Source: Chrysophaeum taylorii (taxonomy: Eukaryota > Sar > Pelagophyceae > Pelagomonadales > Pelagomonadaceae). From it: a stretch of DNA of 64,000 bases. The notes under the pieces are model-generated. The model saw nothing but the letters and a program-made list of their open reading frames with translations, was not told the origin of the DNA and did no database searches. Shown here piece after piece: positions 38,749-49,229 of the stretch. Every line of letters begins with the position of its first letter. Positions within the stretch are counted from its first letter, which is position 1. A program made the translations under genes and the position numbers. The stretch is taken from the NCBI GenBank assembly GCA_029834535.1, contig JAQMWT010000339.1, positions 1 to 64,000 on the forward strand, in the 5' to 3' direction.

Positions 38749-41460
38749 TGCAACAAAATACCCTGTCGGTGGTGCACAACCTTACGGCACCACCCGGTTT
38801 GCTTGCCGTCGAGTACGTCGTCGATGAGACGGTGGTCAGTGTTGGCTTTGCCGGCGTTCGCAATAGCGCAGAGAGGGAGAACAATTGTCAATCGGCACGC
38901 ATAGAGGCGCGGAGCCGCGCGCAACGACCGCTTCAACCTCGACCAACCGATGCGCCTTTCCCGTCCTCGCCATCACCTCGGAAGCAGCTAGCACAGAAGG
39001 ACAGGATCATCAACAATCTCAAGGTAGCCCAGGAGACGCGGCAGCGGCGCGCTGTCGTTACTGACCACGAGACGGAGATGTCCCACGCCGGCGCCTTCGG
39101 AGGCCTTGGCTACGGAGACGTGGGCGCGGATAGCTGCCGAAAGGAAACACTTGGACTAGGTCCGGGATGCCGCATGTCGGGAGGAGAGACTCCGGGTCCT
39201 GAACGAGCGCCACAATGTCGGGAGGTAGAAGCAACGCGAGCGCGACGTGGCAAAATTGTAAATCGCGATAGTCAAGTGAGATGCGGCGAAGGAAGATGCC
39301 TAGGCGGTGGCGGCTGACGTTGCGGAACGAATGAAGGAGTGTTGCGCGAAGCAGTGCGACCATCAAAAGCTCTGCCGACAAGAGGACCGCCATGCTACTG
39401 TTAATCGCGATGCAACGCGAATGGCACTCGAACTCGCCGCTGCCAAAGGTCGCCTCGAGGCCAATGACGAGGAAATCGAGCGGGTCCCAGAGCGCGTTAA
39501 GAGTTTCGAGGTGGAACGCGCCGCAGTCTAACCTCTTCATCACGCTCGCCGCAAATGAGGTAATCGGCAACTTACTAGGCCGGAGAGTCATCCACGACAA
39601 GCCCATTATACCCTCCCGCTTCTTCGCCGCCTCCCACGACCTCGGCGACTGGTCCATCCTCGCAATGGCACAAAATCAACGAGCATGCGTGTTCGTTTTT
39701 CGAGACATGTCGGAACGAACCACAGATCGTGGCGACAGCGGAGTGCGAACCGTTCGAAATGTCCGCGGATGCCTACGCCAAGTTTCTTGCGCGGCGGGGG
39801 GCGTCGATCATCAGACTGTCGGTCGACGCTCGGACGAAGATCTTTGGCGTCTCGGTCGTTCTTGCACGGCTCTACGATGATGCTCGAGTTGATGAGGACG
39901 ACAATCCGGAAACAAAGACCATGCTCCAGGTAGTCGAAGCCTGGCTCCGGGCGTGAATCTACACCTTCGAGAACGGCCAGGCCATGCGCTACATCGACGA
40001 CGACGACGAGATTGCCGCAACCAACAAGACAAAAGGGCTCGCGCCGTAACAAGAATTGGGTAGAGTGTGAGTTCGGCTCTCTCAAGTACTACGCCGGGAT
40101 GCTCTCCAACATGCATGTCGAAAGTGCATCCGGCGTCGTCTCGTGTCAGTTCGACGATGTCTTCGGTCGCGGTGCCGATACGTATGCTGTGAAACGCCAG
40201 AAGAGTGACGTTGGTCACACGACGGCGAAGAACCGAGCGGGACATTCTCGACGATCTCAGCGCCGACGTCGGGCTGGCAGTCATCGAGACAGCTCGTCTC
40301 GACCGCACAGAATACATGGCGCAGGCCGATGCGCGTCGGAAAGCCACAATTCGACTACCACCAGGCCAGAGATGCCGAGGCCGTCCAAAAGGTGCTGGAG
40401 CAGGAGATCGCCGACTCCGCCAAGGCTTGCGATGCCACGCATGTCAAACCTCTCATCGACGAGCCCGCGCTCGCGCAGGGCAACAGGACGAAGACTTCGA
40501 TCGTCAACGCGCGCCTCAACATCGCCCTCGAACAGTTGTTACGTAGTGCGGATGAAGGAGCTCAAGCCGTACTTTGAATGGTACAGCATCAGAATGTGCA
40601 TGGAGGACCTCAAGCCTAAGTCATACACATCCACGCAGGGACGGGACCATCGGCAAAGCCGGCAGCGCCAAGAACGTGACCTTTTTGACAGGGCACCTGA
40701 AGCACATTTACGGCGTCATTAAGTAGGAGCGCTGCGAGCTGGCGGTTGTGCCGAGGACGCAGACGACAACTGCCAATCCTGGCTACAGCGACGAAGTAGC
40801 GCCTCGAACTCGAATCTCGGCGGCTCGCGAGCGAAGAGGAGCGCCGCGCCGAGGAGCAACGCGCGTCGAAGATGCGGAGGCAACGACCGAATTGTCGCTC
40901 GCAACGTCCAACGATCGATTATGCGTTAGTTGGTACGCGGGTCGAGGTGCTCTGGGCGTTTGCTGCCCAGCCAGATGCCTCGGCGTCATTGAGACGATCT
41001 CGATCATGAATTTCAAAGACGGACGCCGGAAGATGGGGCTGGCTGAGCATTTTGTCAAGTATCATGACGGCTTTGCTGGATGTCTCAAGGCGGATCGTCC
41101 AATATTCTTCTTCAATGGTACCAAGCCCGGCGCCTAGCGCTTTTGAGTCGGCGGACAATGAATACGATGATAAGGACGACGAGGACGATGAGAGCGACGA
41201 GAACGACGGGAGCAAGGACGGCGGACTCGCGGCTTTATAAATGGGTGGGTGGACAGATGACGACGCTGCTTGACGAGACGGCGACCGCGGATATCCCGCG
41301 GCCCGCTGTGGCGGAAACGTCCTTCCCTCCACTAACCAGTCCTCTTGCCTTGAACTTGGAGACGTCACCCTGCCATCTCCATCTGCATTCCCAGGAACCT
41401 CACCTGCTTGAGATTCCTATTCACCTGCCAATCTATTGATTCTTGCTTGAAATTCCCCTT
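38749..41460 (+). pseudogene. decayed coding-like region, origin unknown
   Basis: No intact gene is visible. Several plus-strand pieces have protein-like composition but switch frame: FFAASHDLGDW (about 39.6 kb), a 75-codon piece with AYAKFLARRGASIIRL (39,729-39,956), VECEFGSLKYYAGMLSNMH (about 40.06 kb), a helical piece with VQKVLEQEIADSAKACDATH (40,329-40,577) and LKPYFEWYSIRMCMEDLKPK (about 40.57 kb). They look like remains of one or two proteins or an inactive element. I do not recognise the family. An intron-rich gene is an alternative but would be out of character for this window. Confidence 0.35.
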
Positions 41461-42180
41461 TGAACATAGTTACGGCCAACCTTAATATGGCGCGCGTAGG
41501 TGCCATGGGCGGGCCTGTGGCGAGATCGCTCACTGGTCGGACATTTTGAAGGTCGCGTGTTGTGACCGCCGGTCCGGCCTAGGGGAGTGGGTGAACTGAA
41601 TTTCCGCTACACTGAGCGATATCCCACGAACCTGCCTCACCAGTCCAATTGGTCTACTTTCGACGCAAGCGACATCACAATGACCTCTGCGGACCAGAGG
41701 AACACCGTGGTGCTCCCCTTACCCCATTAGACCCCTGCTGCGTGTGACGACCCCAACCCACACGCGGGCTATAGGACGTAAGCCCCCGACGGACTTTCTC
41801 AATTTGGCGGCTAAGGAGTATTCATTTCGAGCCAGATCGGGGCCACTTGGGATTTATTTCTGGTCCTTAAAAAAAGATCCTTGGCGAGTTTTTGGCCCGG
41901 CACCAAACTATCTGTACTATACTACTGTACAAACAACGCACCTAAACCTTCAAGCACCCACATTGTGGGCCACAAGCAACCCTCCCCCTCTTAGCAGTCG
42001 ACCCTTCAAGACCCTACTGTACTTAGTAGTATCCACTCGTACATTCCATGGTAATGCACTTACCAAGCTCCTTGAGAGCACCAAAACTAACCAGCTGCCT
42101 GAGTGACTACGCTTAGCGACACTACGCTGGACTCACAGCATGCACAGTCGTCAAATAGACATATTTCCATCGAAAAACGA
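41460..42180. other. non-coding stretch before a gag-like fossil
   Basis: Lower-GC sequence with no open frame of note. It could be the leader or LTR of the retroelement whose gag-like remains follow, but I found no second copy of it in the window. Confidence 0.35.
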
Positions 42181-42239
42181 TGAGTGTACATAGACACCGA
42201 TAGACAAACCCCCGTAGAATGTCTAGACAGTCTCACCTG

Positions 42240-42974
42240 CGTGACTGAACCCACAGGTTCCCCGTCAACTGCTATGGCAGAACACGCAGCACGAGCCGCA
42301 CCCAAGGCGATCACAGGTGCGGATATATTGAAGCTCGAAGCTCCTGTAGTTGAGTTTCTTAACGATGGAAATCGAATTCAGCTTCAGACTCGTAAGGTAT
42401 CCTTGCAAATCAAGCACATTAAGCTTTCCCCCACTTGCCTGATGCAGAAGTAGCTCAAATAGCTACTGGCTGTTACGACTATGAAGTCAAGGCATTACGT
42501 CCTGAAATCAATGCCCGTTTCTTAGAAGAGGAACGAATCTTAAATCGCGCGCACCCGAAGGCACTAGCTTTCGACACCCGTGTTCGTGCCCCTGTTACCA
42601 TGTTTTCGTTAACTGCTGCTGACTGGCACACTTATCAGAACACGTATGCTACATTCTTGCATACTTACTTCAATCTTGAAAGTGTTGGAAAACCGGCACT
42701 TGCGGCCTGGCCCGCCATCAATGAGGTATACAACAAAAGTTATTTACCCAGCAAGGCTCGAGCTATTATGCTCATCGCCTTTAGTCACTACGAGTCTGTT
42801 ACGACTACTGATGTGTCCTATTTGAAACAGCAATTTAACTCTGTTGTTTATAATCCTAACGGGTATGTCCATGTATTTATCGAAGCTGTTCTAGCATTTA
42901 GGCAAATCTCTTACCAACTTAACCAGGAAGAGACTGACCTTCAATTCGACTTTGTTAGGAAATGCAGAGGGTAA
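42240..42974 (+). mobile_element. Copia-type gag-like fossil
   Basis: Translated stretches begin MAEHAARAAPKAITGADILK and continue with an alpha-helical, aromatic-rich protein (FSLTAADWHTYQNTYATFLH, ARAIMLIAFSHYESVTTTDV, FNSVVYNPNGYVHVFIEAVL, AFRQISYQLNQEETDLQFDF) that has the composition and rhythm of LTR-retroelement gag. Codon use is AT-richer than the host genes. It is broken and ends abruptly about 50 bp before the RidA gene, so only the 5' part of an element remains. Assignment to Copia is by resemblance only. Confidence 0.4.
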
Positions 42975-43027
42975 GGGCAGGGGTTGAGGAGTAAACTCAT
43001 CAACGGTCTAGACCAAGCGCAACGGTC

Positions 43028-43492
43028 ATGAAGATCGAGGCGCGGATCGCCGAGTTGGGGATTGAGCTTCCACCTCCCGGCTCGCCCAAAGGGTCGTACG
43101 CGCTGGCGAGTCGTTGTGGGAATTTGGTGCTGCTGTCGGGCCACCTCCCAGCTCGAGGTGGCGATCTCATCAAGGGCAAGGTTGGGAAGGATATCTCGGT
43201 GGAGGATGCGAAGGAGGCCGCGAGGCTTGTGGGGCTCAACTTGATCTCGACACTCAAGGCCGAACTTGGCGATCTCGACAAGGTGGCCAAGATCCAGAAG
43301 CTTGACGCGTTTGTGAATTGCACGGACGACTTCGAATCGCACCCAGCTGTGGTCAACGGTTGTTCGGATTTAATGTTCGAGGTCTTCGGCGAGGCCGGCC
43401 GACACTCTCGCTCGGCCGTCGGTGCCAACTCCTTGCCATTAAATGTCCCAATCGAGATCGACGCCGTCGTCCAACTTAAAGAAGGTAGCTAG
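43028..43492 (+). CDS. RIDA: RidA (YjgF/YER057c/UK114) enamine/imine deaminase
   Basis: The 154-residue protein covers the whole RidA fold. KIEARIAELGIELPPPGSPK opens the longer, DUF-free eukaryotic/bacterial subtype; NLVLLSGHLPARGGDLIKGK and VGKDISVEDAKEAARLVGLN lead to LGDLDKVAKIQKLDAFVNCT and HPAVVNGCSDLMFEVFGEAG. RHSRSAVGANSLPLNVPIEI carries the substrate-binding arginine of the R-S-A-V-G motif and the E-I-D strand. RidA trimers hydrolyse reactive 2-aminoacrylate and other imines released by PLP enzymes. No targeting peptide is visible, so it is probably cytosolic. Its neighbour on the opposite strand is a PLP-dependent aminotransferase. Confidence 0.93.
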   Translation: MKIEARIAELGIELPPPGSPKGSYALASRCGNLVLLSGHLPARGGDLIKGKVGKDISVEDAKEAARLVGLNLISTLKAELGDLDKVAKIQKLDAFVNCTDDFESHPAVVNGCSDLMFEVFGEAGRHSRSAVGANSLPLNVPIEIDAVVQLKEGS

Positions 43493-43970
43493 TTTAGGAC
43501 CCCGCCTTTAGTAATTGGTGCCGGACGCTGTCAGGAGAGAGAGAGAAGAAACAACAGCATCCTTGACGGGAAATGATATGTGCATGCGTGGGGGGAAGTG
43601 CGAATGTTCTGTGCGCCGAGGACGACGACCACGTCGGTGTGCATCACCACAGAGAGCTTTGAACGAACAGATGACTCAGTGAATACCAGGGAGACCGGCC
43701 CGCGGCTTCGAGAGAAAGAATGGACAAGGGGCAGCAACGGCAGCGGGAAGAAGGTATTACGAATAATAAAAAAAAAAAACCGCAGCAGCAGCGGCAGCAG
43801 AAACGTCGTCGCCTACAATAATAATTACCGACCGGCTGCTCGACCGGCTGCTCGAAGTAGAAAGAATCCTTCGCAGAGCCGTATGGGGGCGCTTGCTCGT
43901 TCGTTCGTTCATTCGTTCGTTCGTTCGAAAAGGAAGAAAAAGATGGTGTGAAGCGCGGGGAACTTTCTTT
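43493..43970. other. intergenic region with (TTCG)n repeat
   Basis: There is no gene. An A-rich run lies at about 43,768, GCAGCAGCGGCAGC-type triplets near 43,785, a duplicated GACCGGCTGCTC at about 43,830-43,853, and a (TTCG)n run at about 43,896-43,928. Confidence 0.6.
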
Positions 43971-45290
43971 TTAGGATGATTCTGCAGGAGAGTTGGTGAT
44001 TTCGTGGATGGCCTGGGCGACGTAGTGGACGTTGGCGGAGGTGAGGCCGGCCACCTAGAGGGAGGCACACATAAAGAAGAGAGATGAAAGGTTACATACC
44101 GAGATGCGGCCGTCGAGGGTGCAGTAGATGTGGAAGCGTTGTCTGAGGGTGAGGACCTGGTCCTGGGTAAGTCCGGTAAAGGCAAACATGCCAATCTGCG
44201 CGGTGATGTGCGACCAGTCCTTTGTGGAGCCGAGGTCCTCGAGCGAGGACTTGAGGGCCAAGCGCATGCCCTGGATACGATCAGCCATCTGCTTGCACTC
44301 GTCGGCCCACCGAGCCTTGAGGTTAGGGTCGGCGAGGACGGTCGCGACGACTCTGGCTCCGTGGACGGGGGGATTCGAGTACATGGGTCGGATAATCCTC
44401 TTGAGCTGGGACTCGAGGGCCTTGGCTTGTTGGGGGTCCTCGCAAACCGCGCTGAGAGCGCCGACCCGTTCGCCGTAGAGCCCGAAATTCTTCGCGTAAC
44501 TCTGAGCTAGGAGAATATTGTGACCGTCTTCGACAAACTTTCGGATCGCCCAGGCGTCGTTCTCGGGGTCGCCCGACGCAAAGCCCTGGTAGGCGCAATC
44601 GAAGAACACCTGGACATCTTTCTGGGCGAGGGCGCGGCTGATCCGGGCCCACTGTTCGCGCGACGGGTCGACGCCCGTCGGGTTGTGCGCGCAGGCGTGC
44701 AACAAGATCGCCGACCCCGGCTCCACGGTGTGTTCCAAGTCCTCCATGAGCCCCTCGAAATCGAGGCTCGTCTTGGTTTTGTCGTCGAGGTACCGGTATC
44801 GACGGACCTCGAGGCCCGCGTCCTTGGCGATGTTCGGGTGGTTCCCCCAGGTCGGGGACGGCACGTAGACGATCGGCTTGCCGCCGCCGCCGACGGCGGG
44901 GAGGCGCTCCAGCATCGCCAGGCCCACCCGGCACGCGCCGGTCCCCGAGAGCGTCTGGACGCACGCGACCCTGTTCTCGACGACTGGCTTGCTGTCGGCG
45001 CCCAGCGCGAACGCGACCGACAATCTGCAAAAGTCGGCGAGACCTGAGATCGCGGCGTATTCGTGGTCCTGCAGGCTCGCGACGACCCGTTCCTCGGCCT
45101 TTTTCACCGACGGCAGCACCACGGGCTTGCCGTCGCCGTCTCGGTAGGCGCCCACGCCCAGCAGCACTTTTGTCGCCGCGGGATCGTCCTTGAAGGCCTG
45201 GGTCAGGCCGATGATCGGGTCGGCAGGCGCGAGCTCGACCCCCGTCCACGACGAGTACATCATTATCCGTCTCGCCCGTCGCAGCATCAT
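43971..45290 (-). CDS. aspartate aminotransferase, two exons
   Basis: Class I PLP-dependent aspartate aminotransferase interconverting aspartate/2-oxoglutarate and oxaloacetate/glutamate. Exon 1 (45,290-44,100) encodes 397 residues: ELAPADPIIGLTQAFKDDP, LGVGAYRDGDGKPVVLP, SGTGACRVGL, SPTWGNHPNIAKDAGL, HACAHNPTGVDPS, FDCAYQGFASGDPENDAWA and the PLP-lysine block QSYAKNFGLYGERVGALS, then IRPMYSNPPVHGARVV. The frame appears to stop with a wrong tail, but a 45-nt GT-AG intron at 44,099-44,055 removes it. Exon 2 (44,054-43,971) restores VAGLTSANVHYVAQAIHEIT, the conserved family C terminus, for 424 residues in total. The N terminus (MMLRRARRIMMYSSW) is short and basic; a mitochondrial signal is possible but not clear. 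It is divergent from a sulfotransferase gene, with 159 bp between start codons. Confidence 0.93.
44055..44099 (-). other. 45-nt spliceosomal intron
   Basis: On the minus strand it begins GTATGTAACC and ends CCCTCTAG, between codons (phase 0). Removing it joins CTLDGRIS to VAGLTSANVH, which matches the aminotransferase family exactly in register. The stop codon seen without splicing is the intron's own TAG. Confidence 0.9.
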
Positions 45291-45449
45291 CTTTCTTTCT
45301 TCCTTCTTCTTCTGTGTGTTCGGACCGCAAGCTCACTTTCCCATCAAAGTCTGTTGACGGACGGACGGACGGACGACCCGGGGAGGGGTAATGAAAATGG
45401 TTTGGATTCTACTTTTTTTCTCGTGGCAATTGTAGACATAAATAAGTCA

Positions 45450-46910
45450 ATGCTCCTCCTCGTCGTCGTCGTCTTGGTGGGTTTTGTGGCGGCCGCCGGC
45501 GTGTCGACGGGCGAGGAGCGACGCCCGCCCAAGCGGTTCCTCGTGGTCACGCAGCCGCGGAGCGGATCGACGTGGTTCGTGAAATATTCGGCAGAGTTCG
45601 CCAAGCTCGAGGGCGTCGTCACTTTGGGCGAGGTCATGCACCCCGAGATGGTCGAGAGAAAGTCACCCGAAATCCTCGGGCGGGTCATGCAGCCGACCAA
45701 GATCGATGACTACATGAAGTATTTGAGGGGAGTGTACCGGGAGCTCGCGCAAGGAATTGGCTGGCGCGGCGACGTCGGCGTCGACGTCGCGTCCGAGGAC
45801 GCGGGCGCGTTTCCGCCACCGCGGGTCATCGGCTTCAAGCTCATGTACCACCAGCTTCCGTCGGCCTCGGGGAACGGGGTCCCCATAGCCCCGGGGGCGC
45901 GGGGGCTGGCCGGGAACATCACGCTCGACGCTCTCGTCGATTTCTGCGCTTCAAAAAACATTCTCGTCATCCACTTGCACCGCGCGAACCAACTCGAGAG
46001 ATTTATTACGCTGACGTCGATGCACAGGTACGACCTGGCCTACCACCAAAACGGCACGCCGACATCCTACTCGACGCTCAGCAACACGGACAAAAAAATC
46101 CGAAGGGTGAACATCTCCGACGCTGAAGCGTTCGCGTTCGCTCACGCCAACACTCGGGCAAACTACCTCTTCGACAAATATTTACGAGACCGCTGCCTCG
46201 CCTCGGGCGCGCGCTGCCTCTCGCTGCTCTACGAGCAGCTCACGGGCGACAACGCCAAAGATTTGTTCGGTTTGATCAGAAGGCACCTCGGCCTGAGGGA
46301 CTTTGTCGTCGAGCAAGAAACTACCAGAAGATGGGTCTCCTGCAAAGATCGAGTCGAAAACTGGGACGAGATCTCCACCAGCAAACGCCTCCACAAAACG
46401 GTCTGGCTAGCGATGTGTCGCAACGGCAACGCCGTCATACCGCCCAAGGACCTTTACGGCAACTACTCCGAGTTTGTGAGTAAGCGCGCGATCAAAGCGA
46501 TCGACGCAAACCTACGCGGGACTCCTTCCCACGACACGACCCTCGCCCGCCTCATACGCAAAATCACCAAGGGGGGCGACCACCCACCACCCCTCTCCGC
46601 GACCAAACAGTCACCCCGCAATCTCGTCGATCCCAACCGCTCGACCAACCCACCGCACGCCAAATACTCTTCCCCGACCTCACCGTCGCCCTCTTCTTCT
46701 TCTTCTTCTTCTTCGAGTGGACCCCTCGTCGCGCGCGACCGCCGCCGCACGCGGCGATGGCCCCCGGCGCCTCCAGACCAACCGACCAGACCCCTGCCCC
46801 AGCTCGAACCTGGTCGTTCGGTGGCATACTACAAGTTCCGGGAACAGCTCGCACGCAAGCGCGATGCGGCCTTCCAGGAACCGAGACCACCGACGCGCTC
46901 CCGCTTGTAA
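45450..46910 (+). CDS. secreted or Golgi sulfotransferase
   Basis: I start at the ATG at 45,450, which gives a hydrophobic signal sequence or anchor (MLLLVVVVLVGFVAAAG); the frame upstream is antisense to the aminotransferase. The 486-residue protein has the PAPS 5'-phosphosulfate loop VVTQPRSGSTWFVKYSAEF at about 32-50 and the 3'-phosphate site LVIHLHRANQLERFITL at about 172-188 (R178 with a following polar residue). LYEQLTGDNAKDLFGLIRRH and the late W-x-x-x-x-K-R-L stretch fit the Stf0/carbohydrate sulfotransferase type. The C-terminal ~130 residues are low-complexity proline/serine/arginine. It would sulfate a glycan in the Golgi lumen. Confidence 0.85.
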   Translation: MLLLVVVVLVGFVAAAGVSTGEERRPPKRFLVVTQPRSGSTWFVKYSAEFAKLEGVVTLGEVMHPEMVERKSPEILGRVMQPTKIDDYMKYLRGVYRELAQGIGWRGDVGVDVASEDAGAFPPPRVIGFKLMYHQLPSASGNGVPIAPGARGLAGNITLDALVDFCASKNILVIHLHRANQLERFITLTSMHRYDLAYHQNGTPTSYSTLSNTDKKIRRVNISDAEAFAFAHANTRANYLFDKYLRDRCLASGARCLSLLYEQLTGDNAKDLFGLIRRHLGLRDFVVEQETTRRWVSCKDRVENWDEISTSKRLHKTVWLAMCRNGNAVIPPKDLYGNYSEFVSKRAIKAIDANLRGTPSHDTTLARLIRKITKGGDHPPPLSATKQSPRNLVDPNRSTNPPHAKYSSPTSPSPSSSSSSSSSGPLVARDRRRTRRWPPAPPDQPTRPLPQLEPGRSVAYYKFREQLARKRDAAFQEPRPPTRSRL

Positions 46911-47170
46911 AATGCCGCCAAATCGAACAAGTGGCAAATGGTGGATGCTATCGTATACAGTTGTTTATGGGTACTACAGTATCATCCGCATAGCCTAACG
47001 GTACTTAAGTTAGGTAGGTGGGATGTCCTCATATTTGGAAAGGATACAGCCTATATATACTGTATTACAGCCAGTGCCAGTGTCTGTAAAGGTCGACTGC
47101 TAAGAGGGGGGGGGGTGCATGAAGGATGTGTGTGGTTTTGTGGGGCAGGAGGGGTGTACCTGACGGGCGT
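46911..47170. other. short gap without features
   Basis: AT-richer sequence with a G run at about 47,106. No gene is seen. Confidence 0.4.
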
Positions 47171-47173
47171 AGA

Positions 47174-47640
47174 TAGGTATGCGGGACCTAGGCGGGGTCA
47201 TCGCCGAGTCCCTGTCTGTACGGCTGTATGTTGTTCGTCCGACGAATCGGGGTTGGGGTCAGGTAGGCGCGGGCCGGGCCATGATCCAAGCGGTCTACGA
47301 CGACCTCGCAGACAATTTCCACGACCCGCGCTGGCTCTTCCAGCGCGCCATTCTCACCCCCAGCCGAAAACGATGTTGTCGAGGCTGTCAACGCGCGCAT
47401 GACTGCGGCCTTTCCCGGAGACGAGGTGACGGAGTACTTTTCGGCCGACGAGGTTGGATCGGAAGACGACGCCTCGCTCTTTCCAGACGAGTTGGCGGCA
47501 CCTTGCCACCCTGGCCAAGCCTCCCGCATGCTTCAACTTGCTGGCGCTGCTGAAGGGGCTGACACCGCAGCCAACTGGGTGACCAACTGGGAGACCGCAT
47601 TTTCTGGCAGAAAGACCCCAGACATGTGATAGCCTGCATC
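47174..47640 (+). mobile_element. Helitron Pif1-like helicase fragment
   Basis: Translations in two neighbouring frames give MIQAVYDDLADNFHDPRWLF, then QRAILTP, then NARMTAAFPGDEVTEYFSAD and EVGSEDDASLFPDELAAPCH. These match the Helitron helicase order A-V-Y-x-D-L / W-L-x-x-R-A-I-L-T-P / FPG / S-A-D-x-V / P-x-E. A single-base frame change after the ILTP motif (near 47,350) separates the two parts, so it is inactive. It is clearly related to the 14.7-14.94 kb fragment. No Helitron ends (CTRR hairpin terminus) were recognised. Confidence 0.65.
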
Positions 47641-49220
47641 TTTTCCCACCAGCCCCCGATTTTCCCTCCGGCACCCTTGAAACTCACTGGACCATCGACG
47701 ACGCCAACGCAGTGACTCCTCCAGCCTCACAGGATCGTCGAGGCCGAGTGGCCGAGTCTTCTCCAGCCCAAGGTCCGACAAAGGCTAGACCCTAAAACGT
47801 AGATCGTCGTGACGGAGCGCCGCCGCTTATCACCTTCTCTTCTGTTACTTCTTAACCCGCACTTTCGACACATCACCACGGGCTTGGCTCGCTCCGGACC
47901 GCTCCGAGGGGCGGGGCGGGCGGGCGGGCGGGGATGCGCAGTCGGGGTGGCGGCGCGCACGCGGGGGTTAAGGGACGTACTGGCCCACACTTTTACAATT
48001 CAATTTCATTTCTCGTAGACCTTGCGTCCGACGATCTTTGTGCGAGTTTGCAAGCGACGAGCTCGCGGAATACCTCCTTTGGAGACGTTCGAAGTGGCGT
48101 GGGTATGCACATCATGTAGGATCGAACCGCGGCACCATTTAATTTTACATAATCAACTCCGTGCCCTCTCAGTCGCACGCCAGCACTATTTCAGCCTTTC
48201 GCACGCCCCGTCGAGAACCGTAAAGCAACGGTCGCCAAAAATAACCAAACGCAAGCTGCGCAAAAGATCTGCGCCATGAATTTTGTCCGTACATACCTTC
48301 GTTTCCTTCCGCTCTCATCTTCTGCGCCAAGGACTCCAGCTCAGCTGCACCGAGCCAGACCCATCTCGCTTTTATGACTCTTCCGCCCCGAGGTGGCAGC
48401 GCCTCGTACTTCAAACGAGGCGATCCTCTACTGCAGATTGTCCAACAAGCAAACTTGACCTGAGTATCCCTCGCCAGGAACGTCCTCATTTTCGTCCCGC
48501 TTAATCTTCGCCTGACTTCGCTCGCAACGACAGTAAAATCGCGCGGTAGCCTTTCACGTCAGGGCGCGGGTGGCGCTGCTTTCGGAATTTTCTTTGACAC
48601 TCGCCGTCGTTTGTTGTTGCCAGTTTTTTTTATCGAACACGCACCATGATGAACTAAAATCCATGGTTCGCGTGGAATCACTATCGAGCCATTTTGTTGC
48701 GGAGGCTCAGCAACCTGCGCCTTTAACATATTCAGAAATTTCTCTTATTCAACCCAGTGTTACTGCTGGACGAATCGTCCTAAGCGCCGCTTGCAGTTGC
48801 CGTGAGTCTGTAGGCATCAGCTCCACAGTTTCCAGCGTGGTTCGAACCGCGACTCGCCCAGACTCAGCCACAGGCTCTATAGAATCGTAGATTCTACTGT
48901 GCAGGACTTGAATACAGCCCGTTAGAATTTGCTCTGGCAAAATTTGCTCTGGCAATGATGCGTTTATCGCGTTGCTCGTAGGTTTGCTTGCCTGCAAATC
49001 CAAAGAATTTGATTGAGCGCGCCACCGGTCAGCATCACAATCAAGCGTTTCGTCGGTGAGCTGCGCGATCTGTCCACGATATCTAGCGACGCCGTCCTCG
49101 TCACGCTCGGTCCATCCACTCTAGCTCAAATTCAACACTATTAGCGCAACGACTGATACATATCACGAGGATGGACGGAGGAAGTCGCTCGAAGTGTCAG
49201 CGTGCGCAGATGATGTGGCG
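47640..49220. other. gene-free region
   Basis: Short frames only, none convincing. A G/C-rich run lies at about 47,905-47,935, and TTTGCTCTGGCAA is repeated in tandem near 48,928-48,956. I see no RNA gene or transposon signature. Confidence 0.4.
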
Positions 49221-49229
49221 TTCCCGTTA

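Noticed and set aside
43896-43928. Regular short repeats as a CRISPR array
   Set aside because: This and the other runs are simple microsatellites without spacer structure, and the window is eukaryotic.
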